Shown: one piece after another, positions 8,194 through 17,544 of the stretch
How positions within the stretch are numbered: position 1 is the stretch's first letter
How the letters are laid out: each line of letters begins with the position of its first letter
Assembly: GCF_033763495.1 (NCBI RefSeq)
Contig: NZ_JANRKL010000181.1
Location: forward strand, 37,714 to 101,713
DNA length: 64,000 nucleotides
From: Haliscomenobacter sp033763495
GTDB lineage: Bacteria > Bacteroidota > Bacteroidia > Chitinophagales > Saprospiraceae
Reading direction: 5' to 3'
The notes under the pieces: model-generated
Databases searched by the model: none
Told to the model about the DNA's origin: nothing
What the model saw: only the letters and a program-made list of their open reading frames with translations
Made by a program: the position numbers and the translations under genes

Positions 8194-8208
8194 AACCGGA
8201 TTGTTAAA

Positions 8209-11200
8209 CTAACGCAATAGAGTTACTTCCCCCCGAACCAGGGCATTCCCAGGCCCCTTATCATCCACATATTCGATGCGGAACCAATAGATGTAAACAC
8301 CATGTGGTGCTTTTTGACCCCGAATGAATCCGTCCCAGCCCGTATTGATATCTGTAGAGCGGAAAGCCTGGTTCCCCCAGCGGTCAAACACCTGGATTTC
8401 ATAGGCTGTTACCCGCACATTTTCATTGAGGTAAGGCCGGAACGTTTCGTTGGTGCTGTTGCCATCGGGAGAGAAAGCATTGGGGGTAAAGGTTTTAAAC
8501 ACGATGCATTCCCGCAAGCTTAAAGTCATCGAGTCCGTATCTGCACACCGACCATTGGAAGCACGGACCCAGTAGGTTCCAGCGAGGGTAGCCGCCAGGG
8601 ATTTCCCCGTACTGCCATCCGACCAAAGCAATTGAGCATTGCCACTACCGCTGGCCTGTAATACAAATGGTTTGTCATCACAAACGAGGGTATCCGGGCC
8701 AAGGTTTACGTTTGGAACCGCGTTTAAAGTGACTTTGAGACTATCACTGAATCGGCAGTTACGTTGGGTCACCTGGGCCCAATAGGTCCCGGCACTGGTG
8801 ACATTTATCCCGGGGGTAGACGCACCGGTGCTCCAGCGTACCTGATCAAATCCAGTCAAAGCCCCCAGAACCAGAGTCTCACCGGTACAAAGCACTGTGT
8901 CCTTGCCCAAATTGAAACGGGGCAGAGGATTGTAAGCAATGTTGATTGAATCCCTCACCTGGCAGCGCCCTGCCGCAACCTGCGCCCAATACAAACCAGC
9001 CTGGTTCACCACAAAGGCCGGATTGTTGGAGCCATCTTGCCATTGGGTGGTCGTATTGGGTACCTGTACATTGAGTCGGAGTGTACTTCCCTCACAAAGC
9101 GTGGTATCCGGCCTCAACAAACTTTGAGGCAAATTCACGGATACGATCTTCACAGTATCCCGACGCACACAAGCATTGAGATCGATTTCCAGCCAATAAG
9201 TCCCCGTTTGGTTCAGCATTTTTGCTGCAGTAGACTGCCCGTCGTTCCAGCGATATACCCCTCCGGCAACGGTAGGATTCAGGTTCAAGGTTTCATTGTT
9301 ACAGAGGGTGGTATCCCGCCCAAGCGTAAAGACAGGGTAAGGTTTGTAGGCAATTCGCACTGAATCGCTGACACTGCAACGTCCTGAACTGGCTCGTAAA
9401 ATGTACAAACCCGCCGTAGAAACCACATAAGGATTGGCACTGGAATTGTCTTGCCAAAGCAGTGTAGCCCCTGGAACATTGAATTGATAGGTTTTCGTCA
9501 GTCCTTCGCACAAGGTGGTATCCTGGCCCAACAATCCTTTGGGTAAATCAATGAATTGTACCCGGATGCTGTCGCGCTTGCGGCAACCATTGACAGTCAC
9601 ATCTGCCCAAACCACTTCTGATTGAGTCAAGTTTCGAGTGGCAGTGGTATTGCCATTGTTCCAGCGATAAGTGGCGTTGGTAGTGGTGGCATTCAAATTG
9701 ATGTTTTCTCCGGCACAGAGTGTCGTATCCCGGCCTAAGCTGAATTTAGGTTCAGGCGCAAAGGTATAAGTTGCAGAGTCGCGTTTGGTACAGCCATTAA
9801 GGGTCACATCTACGTAGTAAAGGCCAGTTTGGGTAATATTGATGCGGGGAGTGGTCGCACCAGTACTCCAACGGTAGGTTCCCCCATTGATGGCCACACT
9901 AGGGCTGTAGGATTCTCCAATGCAAAAACTGCGATTTGCGCCCAATTCAAAAGCGGGCCCCGGGCTAAAGGCAAAACGTCTTTGGTCATTGAAGGTACAT
10001 CCATTCAAGGTGGCGGTTACTGCATACACACCACTCGCTTGAACACTGATGTTGGCATTGGTACTGCCATTGGACCAGCGGTAGGTGGCATTTCCTGGGG
10101 TATTGACCGTTGCACGCAAGTTGAAATTGGTGCCATCACACAAACTGGTATCCGGGCCAAGTTCAAAACGTGGAAGAGTCTGCATCCGCAGATTCACACT
10201 GTCGCGTTCTGTACAACCATTTGCACTGGCTTCCAGCCAATATACACCAGCCGTACTGGCTTGGAAGGTAGAGTTGTTGCTACCGTCTTGCCAACGGAAG
10301 GTGATATTGCTCAGGTTGGAGCGGAAGGTGAAACTTCCACCCTCACAAAAAGAAGTATCGCGCCCCAAATTTAATCCTAAAGCAGGCAACACATTGATGT
10401 TGATCGAATCCCGGGCAGTACACTGACCATCGTTGACTTCCACCCAAACCAATCCGGCAGTGGTGACCCGAAGGGCTGGCCCTGTGGTGCTGTCACTCCA
10501 TAAGTACGTCCGCCCACCAGTCTTGGAGGCATCCAGCAGTAAAGATTGTCCATCACAAATGCTGGTGTCACGGCCCAAGTTAATAGCAGCGGGGCTAATG
10601 ACCCGAACCTGTGTAGAATCCGAAGCAAAACAGCCCGACAATTCAACGGTCACTTTGTACTTCCCTGCTTTGCTGGCGTTGATACTGGTTGCAGTAGAAC
10701 CATCCTGCCAGCGATAAATAGCTCCAACCAGATTCAAATCCGCATCCAAGACCAGATTTTGATCAGCGCACAGGGTTGTGTCATTCGTTAAATTGGGCGT
10801 AAAATCAGCGGCAGGCAACACCCGGACGGTATCCATGAGGATACAACCGTCGTTGTAAGTGACTGCCACAAAATAGGTTCCGGCCCGGGTTACATTCAGA
10901 ATAGCTTTGCTACTGCCATCATTCCAACGGTAAGATTCACCAGCACTAAATGTGTTGGCATCTAAAAGTAAACTATTGTTTTTGCACAAAACTACATCTT
11001 TACCCAAAATCCCTTCATCAACATAGTCGACTGGGGAGTCAAAAACCCAGTTTTCGTTGCTGTTGCTGATGTTGGTACTGTTGGCACCAGCCAGAAATTG
11101 GGTAGAACCTACACCACGTTGGTCCCGCATTTGTACAAAATCCGCCACTACTTTTCCTCCATTCATGATCACTTCAGCCTTGTTGCCACTTACTGTTGAA

Positions 11201-14200
11201 CGGAGTTCAATAGGGTTACAATTGTTACCAATGACCTGAAAATATTCATTGACGGTTTGGTCATATAGCACATCCAAATCATAGGTTTTTCCAGCACTAA
11301 ATATTAATGAGTCGATTACATTAATCCCCAAAAGGATTCCACTATTTCGAAATTCAATCCGATTAAAACGATTGGTTTTAGGGGCATTCCCTGGAGAATG
11401 TGGTATAAAATAAGGCACTAACGTTGAGGTTCCCTTAGGGTTGGAAAACAACACATTGTGAAAGGTCGCATTGTTATTGGAAAAAAAGGATGGATTAGTA
11501 TTGGTGAACTCCAGCAGTGAAGTCCCCGCGTCAATCATCGCTGTTTCTGCTACAAACATCGTGTGAAAGTTGGTAAAACCATTGCCATTTAAACGGATAT
11601 GGCTTTTACCCAGCTTCACTATTTGTTTGTTAAAATGATAATGAGTAATCCAAAATAGATCAGCCGTTATCGGCTTATCATTTGAATTGAACTCGCCAGA
11701 TCGCACATATAAGTTGGAAGTACTGAGGCTATCTTGTAACAGCCAGGAGCCATTGCCATAGATGACGGTATTAAAAGGTCTAAATCCAGAAGTTTGAATG
11801 GTATTTCCGGTTAGATTTCCCCGAAGACTCAACTCAGTAATTGAAGACTCGGCTCTTGGATTTGGTAAATTAACTGAACCGAAGGCATTCAAAACCCACA
11901 TCCTTAAGATGGGATTGTTGCTTACCCCACTCCAGCTCATGTTGCGGCAATAGGCAAAACGGCTGTAGTTGTTGACTTGTTGATCGGGGCCATTGAATGA
12001 ATTGGCGTCGAAAAAAACGTTGTCCTTGGCAGTAGGAATACACTCACCGCCAGAGCCTCCACTACTTTTTGACCAGTTGACTGGATCGAACCAATCGCCA
12101 TTGCCGCCTTTTCCAACCCAATACAAATCTCGTCCCGCCAGTTCATTGATGGTCCAACCTTCGTTGTTGCCCAGGTCAATTGAATTGTTGGCAATGGCCG
12201 GTCCCACTCCAATGCGCTTGATGTCCTGGATCATCAAGCGTTGAGTTGTAATGGGCTTTGTGGCATTGAGAATCGCTTGTCCACCATTTCCTGCAGAGCG
12301 CAGTTCCACCATTCCGTTGCATACATCGGGGACAATCAGCTCGCCCAGTGTAAAAGTGTCCTGGGCATTGATCTGAAAGGCATAGTTGACATTGAAAAAC
12401 TTGACCACATTGGCGGAATTGCTACCATAATTCCAAAATGTAGCCGTAGTAGTTATCGTATCAAAGTGTTGTTTATGTCTAGAAAAGTTACTGAGCGTAC
12501 CATCCCCTCCTGCAAATTCGACCACGTTATAGGTCAGGTCTGGAGCATTTACATTGGCACTCGAGACCATGTATCCATACTGGTTGCTGAAACGAATGAT
12601 TGATGTACCTGCATCCAGCGCAATTTGCAGAGAGTTTATGTTCCATTCCAAGTTATTGAAATTCAATGGCTCCCGATTGCGCATGATCCAAAGGCTGCTA
12701 CCTAGGCTAAGTTTGCGTGGCTGATTTTCACGGGAGAGCAAGTTGCGGGTGATCACACGTTGATTGGCGGTCGAAAAATCACCTTGAATGAAATAAAAGG
12801 TATTGAACACAGATAAGCTATCGGTTAAAGCCCAGGTTCCAGAACCTGCCACATAAATGTCTTTGTTAAAAATACGCCCAGCAGAAGTGATGGTATTGCT
12901 GACATTGGCGCCTTCGAAATAAAAATCGCCCTGGAAGTTTTGTCGCAAGGAAGTGATAAAAACCAATGAACCGAAAATGTGCATGGCTTTGGTTTTGTCG
13001 CCAGCAAGTGTTGGAGCCCCCGTGGCACCAGTCCAGCTCATATTGCGGCAATAAGCATTTTCGATATCGATGGTTACAGTTATGGCATTGCCTGAATTGG
13101 CGTCAAAAAACACATTATCACCAGCGGTAGGGACACAGGCACCGCCAGTTCCTCCACTGGTGAACGACCAATGGGTGGGATCACTCCAATTCCCATTGCC
13201 ACCGACCCAAAAGAGGTTATTGTTGGATTTTTCAACAATGGTCCATCCGCTATTGTTGCCCAGGTCAGCGGCACTGCGCACCACAAAGCGGGCCCCGCCA
13301 GACGCTTTTACATCTTTGAGTGAGACAAAATCACCAGTAATTGAGTCGGCCGATGCTTCAAAAGTGAACTGCGTACCAGAAACACTACTGAAAATCTGAA
13401 TGGGGGAAATACATTGCCCCACTGCGTTCAACTTCTTTAACCGATAGGTGAATCCAGCCTGAAACTTGAAATTTTTACCAGGCCCTAGGATGAGGTTGTC
13501 AAAATTGACCGAACCTTCCACCTCACTATCTGTGCGCATTTCAAGGGTTGTCAAATTGATTGTACCGCCGGTTTCGCTGATCAATCGGCCTTTTCCCTGG
13601 GTACTGGAAAATAACACAGTACCCAAATTGAGGTTCCCGACACCAGTAACCCGCAAAAAGGGTTTATTTGAATTCAGTTCTATAACCGAAGTTCCGGGCA
13701 CCACACTCAAATTGCCGCGCTTGAACTCGACCACTGCGGAATCGTACTGATACAAAACACGGGAGGTATAAAAAGAACCTGTGACCATAATGCGACTACT
13801 CCCCAGATCGAGAGCTACTGCTGCGCCTGGATTAACGAACCAACGTTTGCAACTCATTGCCTGATTTCCGGTATTCAAACTCCCCGCATTTATGAGTAAG
13901 GTCGAATCCGTTTGTAAAGGCGATTGCAAAGTCCAGCCTCCACCCGCACCATTAAAGGTAACCAATTGCCTGATGCGGTGACCTGCCATAAGAATGGTTT
14001 GCCCCGTGGTATTGGCCAAAAAATTGACCGCGCCCCGAAACGAAAACACCATATTCGCGCTCAACCTTAAGGAACCGTAAACATTGAGAATATACCCTGC
14101 TGGAGCGGAAAAAGTAGGGTTATTGGTTGCTGCTTCCCAGTTCATATCCAGGCAGAAAATCGATTGATTGTTGACGTTCACGACCTGGTTGGGTGCAGTA

Positions 14201-14394
14201 AAGGAGTTGGCATCAAAAAAAACCCGGTCACTGGGGCTTGGTACTACGTTGTGACGGGTAGCACCACCACTGGCTGTCGCCCAGTGGCTGATATCGGACC
14301 AGTCACCGCTACCGCCTACCCAATGATAGTCAACCGCTTGGGCCTGTTGAGCCAGCACAAGGATCATGATTGTTAGCAAAAGGAGTCGAAACAT
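8209..14394 (-). CDS. Giant secreted multidomain protein with T9SS type B (gliding-motility-associated) C-terminus
   Basis: The 2061-residue product starts with a signal peptide (MFRLLLLTIMILVLAQQAQA). Three long modules of about 370 residues follow, each opening with a YWVGGSGDWSDxxHW motif and a PxxxDNVFFDANS motif (near residues 23, 395 and 760). Then come 12 tandem Ig/PKD-like repeats of about 68 residues, each with LGxDTTLCxG near its start and an NGC-type Cys near its end. The C-terminus FTPNAFSPDGNSTNETF ... VFDRWGNQAF ... APHGVYIYWFRIEY is a type B sorting domain (CHU_C), which directs export through the type IX system, usually with PorP/SprF partners. A surface adhesin or matrix role is inferred. 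The flanking genes do not look functionally linked. Confidence 0.93.
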   Translation of the reverse strand: MFRLLLLTIMILVLAQQAQAVDYHWVGGSGDWSDISHWATASGGATRHNVVPSPSDRVFFDANSFTAPNQVVNVNNQSIFCLDMNWEAATNNPTFSAPAGYILNVYGSLRLSANMVFSFRGAVNFLANTTGQTILMAGHRIRQLVTFNGAGGGWTLQSPLQTDSTLLINAGSLNTGNQAMSCKRWFVNPGAAVALDLGSSRIMVTGSFYTSRVLYQYDSAVVEFKRGNLSVVPGTSVIELNSNKPFLRVTGVGNLNLGTVLFSSTQGKGRLISETGGTINLTTLEMRTDSEVEGSVNFDNLILGPGKNFKFQAGFTYRLKKLNAVGQCISPIQIFSSVSGTQFTFEASADSITGDFVSLKDVKASGGARFVVRSAADLGNNSGWTIVEKSNNNLFWVGGNGNWSDPTHWSFTSGGTGGACVPTAGDNVFFDANSGNAITVTIDIENAYCRNMSWTGATGAPTLAGDKTKAMHIFGSLVFITSLRQNFQGDFYFEGANVSNTITSAGRIFNKDIYVAGSGTWALTDSLSVFNTFYFIQGDFSTANQRVITRNLLSRENQPRKLSLGSSLWIMRNREPLNFNNLEWNINSLQIALDAGTSIIRFSNQYGYMVSSANVNAPDLTYNVVEFAGGDGTLSNFSRHKQHFDTITTTATFWNYGSNSANVVKFFNVNYAFQINAQDTFTLGELIVPDVCNGMVELRSAGNGGQAILNATKPITTQRLMIQDIKRIGVGPAIANNSIDLGNNEGWTINELAGRDLYWVGKGGNGDWFDPVNWSKSSGGSGGECIPTAKDNVFFDANSFNGPDQQVNNYSRFAYCRNMSWSGVSNNPILRMWVLNAFGSVNLPNPRAESSITELSLRGNLTGNTIQTSGFRPFNTVIYGNGSWLLQDSLSTSNLYVRSGEFNSNDKPITADLFWITHYHFNKQIVKLGKSHIRLNGNGFTNFHTMFVAETAMIDAGTSLLEFTNTNPSFFSNNNATFHNVLFSNPKGTSTLVPYFIPHSPGNAPKTNRFNRIEFRNSGILLGINVIDSLIFSAGKTYDLDVLYDQTVNEYFQVIGNNCNPIELRSTVSGNKAEVIMNGGKVVADFVQMRDQRGVGSTQFLAGANSTNISNSNENWVFDSPVDYVDEGILGKDVVLCKNNSLLLDANTFSAGESYRWNDGSSKAILNVTRAGTYFVAVTYNDGCILMDTVRVLPAADFTPNLTNDTTLCADQNLVLDADLNLVGAIYRWQDGSTATSINASKAGKYKVTVELSGCFASDSTQVRVISPAAINLGRDTSICDGQSLLLDASKTGGRTYLWSDSTTGPALRVTTAGLVWVEVNDGQCTARDSININVLPALGLNLGRDTSFCEGGSFTFRSNLSNITFRWQDGSNNSTFQASTAGVYWLEASANGCTERDSVNLRMQTLPRFELGPDTSLCDGTNFNLRATVNTPGNATYRWSNGSTNANISVQASGVYAVTATLNGCTFNDQRRFAFSPGPAFELGANRSFCIGESYSPSVAINGGTYRWSTGATTPRINITQTGLYYVDVTLNGCTKRDSATYTFAPEPKFSLGRDTTLCAGENINLNATTTNATYRWNNGNTTATRNLTQSEVVWADVTVNGCRKRDSIRVQFIDLPKGLLGQDTTLCEGLTKTYQFNVPGATLLWQDNSSANPYVVSTAGLYILRASSGRCSVSDSVRIAYKPYPVFTLGRDTTLCNNETLNLNPTVAGGVYRWNDGQSTAAKMLNQTGTYWLEIDLNACVRRDTVKIVSVNLPQSLLRPDTTLCEGSTLRLNVQVPNTTTQWQDGSNNPAFVVNQAGLYWAQVAAGRCQVRDSINIAYNPLPRFNLGKDTVLCTGETLVLGALTGFDQVRWSTGASTPGINVTSAGTYWAQVTQRNCRFSDSLKVTLNAVPNVNLGPDTLVCDDKPFVLQASGSGNAQLLWSDGSTGKSLAATLAGTYWVRASNGRCADTDSMTLSLRECIVFKTFTPNAFSPDGNSTNETFRPYLNENVRVTAYEIQVFDRWGNQAFRSTDINTGWDGFIRGQKAPHGVYIYWFRIEYVDDKGPGNALVRGEVTLLR
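8520..11015 (-). repeat. Coding tandem repeats: 12 Ig-like units with paired cysteines
   Basis: Twelve consecutive units of about 68 codons encode the second half of the giant T9SS protein. Nearly every unit has one Cys in the TLC/SFC/SIC position and a second about 45-50 residues later in an NGC/GRC/GQC position, followed by a DS dipeptide. The two Cys probably form one disulfide per unit. DNA copies have diverged, so the array is old compared with the triplication at 45-49 kb. Confidence 0.85.
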
Positions 14395-14423
14395 GGTCTT
14401 TTAGGTTTATGGGTTAATATTGG

Positions 14424-14526
14424 GTTGAGAAGTTGAGGAGTTGAAGAGTTGAAGCTTCCGCAGCGGCTTAGACAAGGGTATTGTCAAAATCGCTGCTGTC
14501 GTCTCAGCTCCTCAACTCTTCAACTT
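14424..14526. repeat. Inverted repeat with GCTWCCGCAG core and 9-nt mirrored tandem arms (element D)
   Basis: The left arm carries about three copies of a GTTGARGA-type 9-mer (14424-14453), then the core GCTTCCGCAGCGGCTTAGAC (14454-14473). The apex is GACAAgggtaTTGTC (14471-14485). The right arm returns through CGCTGCTG and ends CTCCTCAACTCTTCAAC (14508-14524), the reverse complement of the left tandem repeats. The right arm overlaps the 3' end of the lyase gene and supplies its last codons and TGA stop. The same core recurs at 26172-26191 and 54403-54422. Confidence 0.85.
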
Positions 14527-15972
14527 TTTATTGCCGAATCGTCCCCACCAAAGTAGGAAACGGTTCAAGAGGCCCATCCACAAGGGCGGTTCTGGCAAAG
14601 TAGAAGATGTCTCGGCTTCTTCGACGAGGCTGGTTTTGGAAAAATCGTATAAATCTTCAAAAATTTTGCGCACGTTTTGTTCAACCATCCCTCGAAAAGG
14701 AATTCGCGCCATCAAACCGTACAAGGCGGCATTACCTTTTGCGGTTTCACCTGGATTGTTTTTTGCAAAGAGAATTGAGGCTTTGAGGTCTTCAATGTAA
14801 GTGTCAATCACTGGGATGTTCTGGCGCATTACAGTCAAATGAATGGAGTTGGGCAATTGTTGACGGTCCAACATCCATCCTTTTTGTTCCAATTGATCGG
14901 CCACTACAAAAATATCAGGCTGGTTTCCACGAGTTGTATAGGTGATGATGTTCATCACTGGCGTGCCCAAAATACTTATTTCTGGAATTTCGGACAAGGC
15001 TTTTTTAATTTCCTGAGTAGCTTGCATGATTTCCTGAGTAATCTGCAAATAACCATCTTGTCCCAGTGCCTGCATGGCCGACCAGGTAGCAGCAATCGCT
15101 CCACCAGGGCGCGACCCCATCAAGGTGGGTGAGGCATAAATCCCGCCTGGCCAATCGGTGGCTATGTAAAACTGGTGTTTCAGGTAGTTCATATTTCGGT
15201 ACAAAAGCACCGAAGCGCCTTTGGCACCATAGCCAAATTTGTGAGCATCGGCGGAAATGGAAGTAACTCCTGGCACCCTGAAATCGAAAAGATCAACGGG
15301 GTATCCCAATTTTTCTACCCAGGGCAATAAAAATCCCCCGATGCAACAATCAACGTGAAAGGGTACCTTTTTCTGCAGTGCCAAATCAGCAATCTCGACA
15401 ATTGGATCCAGCGCCCCGTGTGGGTAAGTAGGTGCAGAGGCGGCAATGAGAATGGTATTGCGCGTAATCAGTTTACTCAACTCCTGCGGCTGTGCCCTCA
15501 TTTCAGCATCAATCGGCGCTTTTTTCACCTTGATGTTGAGGATATGGGCGGCTTTTTCAAATGCAGGATGGATACTATCTGAAGTGACGATTTCTGGTTC
15601 AGTAATGTGAGGGAAAACTTTGCGGGCTCGCTCCCGGTAAGTGTATACCGCCAGGAAAATACTTTCTGTCCCGCCCGAAGTCATGGTGCCCGTCACATTT
15701 TCATCTCCATTCAATAGATTGGCCGTCATTTGAATCACCTCCAACTCCATTTTTTTCAAACTTTGAAAAGCAAAAGGATTGAGGTAGTTTTCGGAAAAAA
15801 AGCTACTGTAGGCCTCAGTCAGGAGTTCCTGGTGGGCATCATCCACGTAATACACCATACTCCAGGCACGGCCTGCTTTCCAGGAAATGTCCTTTAAATG
15901 TAACTTTGACAATTCATCAAGAATAGTATCTTTATCGCGGCCTTGGGCAGGAATGGAAATTCTTTCGGACAT
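14512..15972 (-). CDS. Sphingosine-1-phosphate lyase-like PLP enzyme
   Basis: Family members cleave phosphorylated long-chain bases to a fatty aldehyde and ethanolamine phosphate. The 486-residue protein follows the eukaryotic SPL sequence block by block: TMTSGGTES (about 96-104), HVDCCIGGFLLPW (206-218), FDFRVPGVTSISADAHKFGYGAKG with the PLP Lys at about 245, and the strongly SPL-type TDWPGGIYASPTLMGSRPGG. The N-terminal membrane helix of animal SPL is missing, as in other bacterial forms. Start taken at MSERISIP (15972); the frame continues to 16026 without homology. Many Bacteroidota make sphingolipids, so catabolism of endogenous or dietary long-chain bases is plausible; a glutamate/aromatic decarboxylase activity is less likely. 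Confidence 0.85.
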   Translation of the reverse strand: MSERISIPAQGRDKDTILDELSKLHLKDISWKAGRAWSMVYYVDDAHQELLTEAYSSFFSENYLNPFAFQSLKKMELEVIQMTANLLNGDENVTGTMTSGGTESIFLAVYTYRERARKVFPHITEPEIVTSDSIHPAFEKAAHILNIKVKKAPIDAEMRAQPQELSKLITRNTILIAASAPTYPHGALDPIVEIADLALQKKVPFHVDCCIGGFLLPWVEKLGYPVDLFDFRVPGVTSISADAHKFGYGAKGASVLLYRNMNYLKHQFYIATDWPGGIYASPTLMGSRPGGAIAATWSAMQALGQDGYLQITQEIMQATQEIKKALSEIPEISILGTPVMNIITYTTRGNQPDIFVVADQLEQKGWMLDRQQLPNSIHLTVMRQNIPVIDTYIEDLKASILFAKNNPGETAKGNAALYGLMARIPFRGMVEQNVRKIFEDLYDFSKTSLVEEAETSSTLPEPPLWMGLLNRFLLWWGRFGNKKLKS

Positions 15973-16077
15973 GCAGTAAACTGTTTTAGCGTTCGGAAAA
16001 ATACAATACCTTCCCAGCTTTATCATGCGAACTGCATAAACTGGTCATTTTTTTTAACCATTGATAATCGCAAGCAA

Positions 16078-17256
16078 ATGAAAAACAAACAAAAAGCACT
16101 CATCGGATTCGCGCTTTTTAGCCTGATTGCCCTGAGTTGTCAACCGAAAGCAAAAGAAAAAGAAAACACTGAAATGGAATCCAAGAAGGAAATGGCCTAC
16201 CGCCTACCCGATCCTAAAAATTTCGAAAAGACCCACCAGGGTAAAAAAATTGAATTGTTCATCCTGAAAAATGGCCCGATCCAGGCAGCCATTACCAATT
16301 ACGGCGCCCGGATGGTTGCTCTGTTGGTGCCCGACAAGGATGGCCGGGACATCGATGTCTTGACGGGATACAACAACATCGACGACTACCTCAAGACGGA
16401 ATCTTACTTTGGCTGCGTGGTAGGTCGTTATGGCAACCGAATCGCCAAAGGCAAATTCACGCTCAATGGCAAAACCTATACCCTGGCCACCAACAACGGC
16501 GCCAATCACTTGCACGGAGGACCAGAAGGTTTTTGTAAAAAAGTATGGGATGCCAAACAAATCGACAGCAGCAGCGTAGAATTCAGCTACCTGTCCAAAG
16601 ACATGGAGGAAGGTTACCCTGGCAATTTGCAGGTGAAAGTGATTTATCGCCTCACTGCTGACCGAGGCGTAGAAATTGAATACAGCGCTACCACCGACAA
16701 ACCAACCGTACTCAACCTCACCAACCACAACTACTGGAACCTGGATGGCGAGCGCGACACCAGCATCAACGACCACCTTTTGCAGATTTTTGCCTCCAAA
16801 TACACTCCTGTTGATGCAACCTTGATCCCAACAGGTGAGCTGGCTTCGGTAGAGGGTACCCCCTTTGATTTCCGCAAACCTACCGCCATAGGTGATCGGG
16901 TGGATGCCGATCACGAGCAAATCAAGTATGGCAAGGGTTATGACCACAATTTTGTGGTAATTCCTCAAAAAGTAGCTGCAGGTGAGTTGCCCCTCATTGC
17001 AACGGTGCTTAGTCCCAATAGTGGCATCAAAATGGAAGTATTGACGGCAGAGCCCGGCATTCAATTTTATGGTGGCAACTTTTTGACCGGGGCCCAGGTG
17101 GGCAAAAGTGGACAGGCCTATGTGTTCCGTTCAGCATTGTGTCTGGAAACGCAGCACTTCCCTGATAGCCCCAATCAGCCCAATTTTCCAACGACTACCT
17201 TGAATCCGGGACAAACGTATAACACGCGGACGATTTATCGGTTCCCTGCGCAGTAA
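16078..17256 (+). CDS. galM: Aldose 1-epimerase (mutarotase), lipoprotein form
   Basis: Interconverts alpha and beta anomers of aldoses such as galactose. The 392-residue product begins with a lipoprotein signal peptide, MKNKQKALIGFALFSLIALSC, with the acylated Cys at residue 21, so it is membrane-anchored and acts outside the cytoplasm. Conserved blocks are NYGARMVALLVPDKDG, GCVVGRYGNRIAKGKF, NNGANHLHGGPEGFCKKVWD, the catalytic His region NLTNHNYWNLDG and the catalytic Glu region LTAEPGIQFYGGNF. Start taken at 16078; upstream in-frame codons overlap the divergent lyase gene. It pairs functionally, though not by location, with galK at 2.0 kb. Confidence 0.93.
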   Translation: MKNKQKALIGFALFSLIALSCQPKAKEKENTEMESKKEMAYRLPDPKNFEKTHQGKKIELFILKNGPIQAAITNYGARMVALLVPDKDGRDIDVLTGYNNIDDYLKTESYFGCVVGRYGNRIAKGKFTLNGKTYTLATNNGANHLHGGPEGFCKKVWDAKQIDSSSVEFSYLSKDMEEGYPGNLQVKVIYRLTADRGVEIEYSATTDKPTVLNLTNHNYWNLDGERDTSINDHLLQIFASKYTPVDATLIPTGELASVEGTPFDFRKPTAIGDRVDADHEQIKYGKGYDHNFVVIPQKVAAGELPLIATVLSPNSGIKMEVLTAEPGIQFYGGNFLTGAQVGKSGQAYVFRSALCLETQHFPDSPNQPNFPTTTLNPGQTYNTRTIYRFPAQ

Positions 17257-17312
17257 TGGCCTAGGGCCGTGTTTCTTTTACGATGCATTGCCCTGATTAA
17301 TATTAACACAGT

Positions 17313-17438
17313 CAAAGCGGCATTTTTTTATCACAAAGGGAAAAGAGAGGGCGCAAAGGACACAAAGACTTTTAACGTCTAACATTGTGCCCTTTGTGTC
17401 TCTTGGTGTTTTCTTTGTGAAATAAAATGTCGCTTTGG
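17313..17438. repeat. Long imperfect inverted repeat with CACAAAG-rich arms
   Basis: This lies in the 288-nt gap between galM and the arginyltransferase-like gene. The arm 17313-17375 (CAAAGCGGCATTTTT ... TCACAAAGGG ... GCGCAAAGGACACAAAG) is complementary, with mismatches, to 17385-17438 (GTGCCCTTTGTGTCTCTTGG ... TTTCTTTGTGAAATAAAATG ... CGCTTTGG). The loop is about 10 nt. Arms rich in repeated CACAAAG words resemble repeats seen between genes of many environmental bacteria. Possible roles are terminator or mobile repeat; no coding sequence was seen here. Confidence 0.7.
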
Positions 17439-17544
17439 CCTGATTCAAAAAAAATAGAAACCTTTGTGTTCTTAACAACAAAATTCAAGCTTAATTTGTA
17501 AGGTAAACTTTGATACACCTATTTTTGGTGCCCAATCTTGTTGT

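Noticed and set aside
16204..17064. 286-codon open frame antisense to galM
   Set aside because: The sense strand encodes a complete mutarotase; the antisense protein shows no domain or signal peptide.
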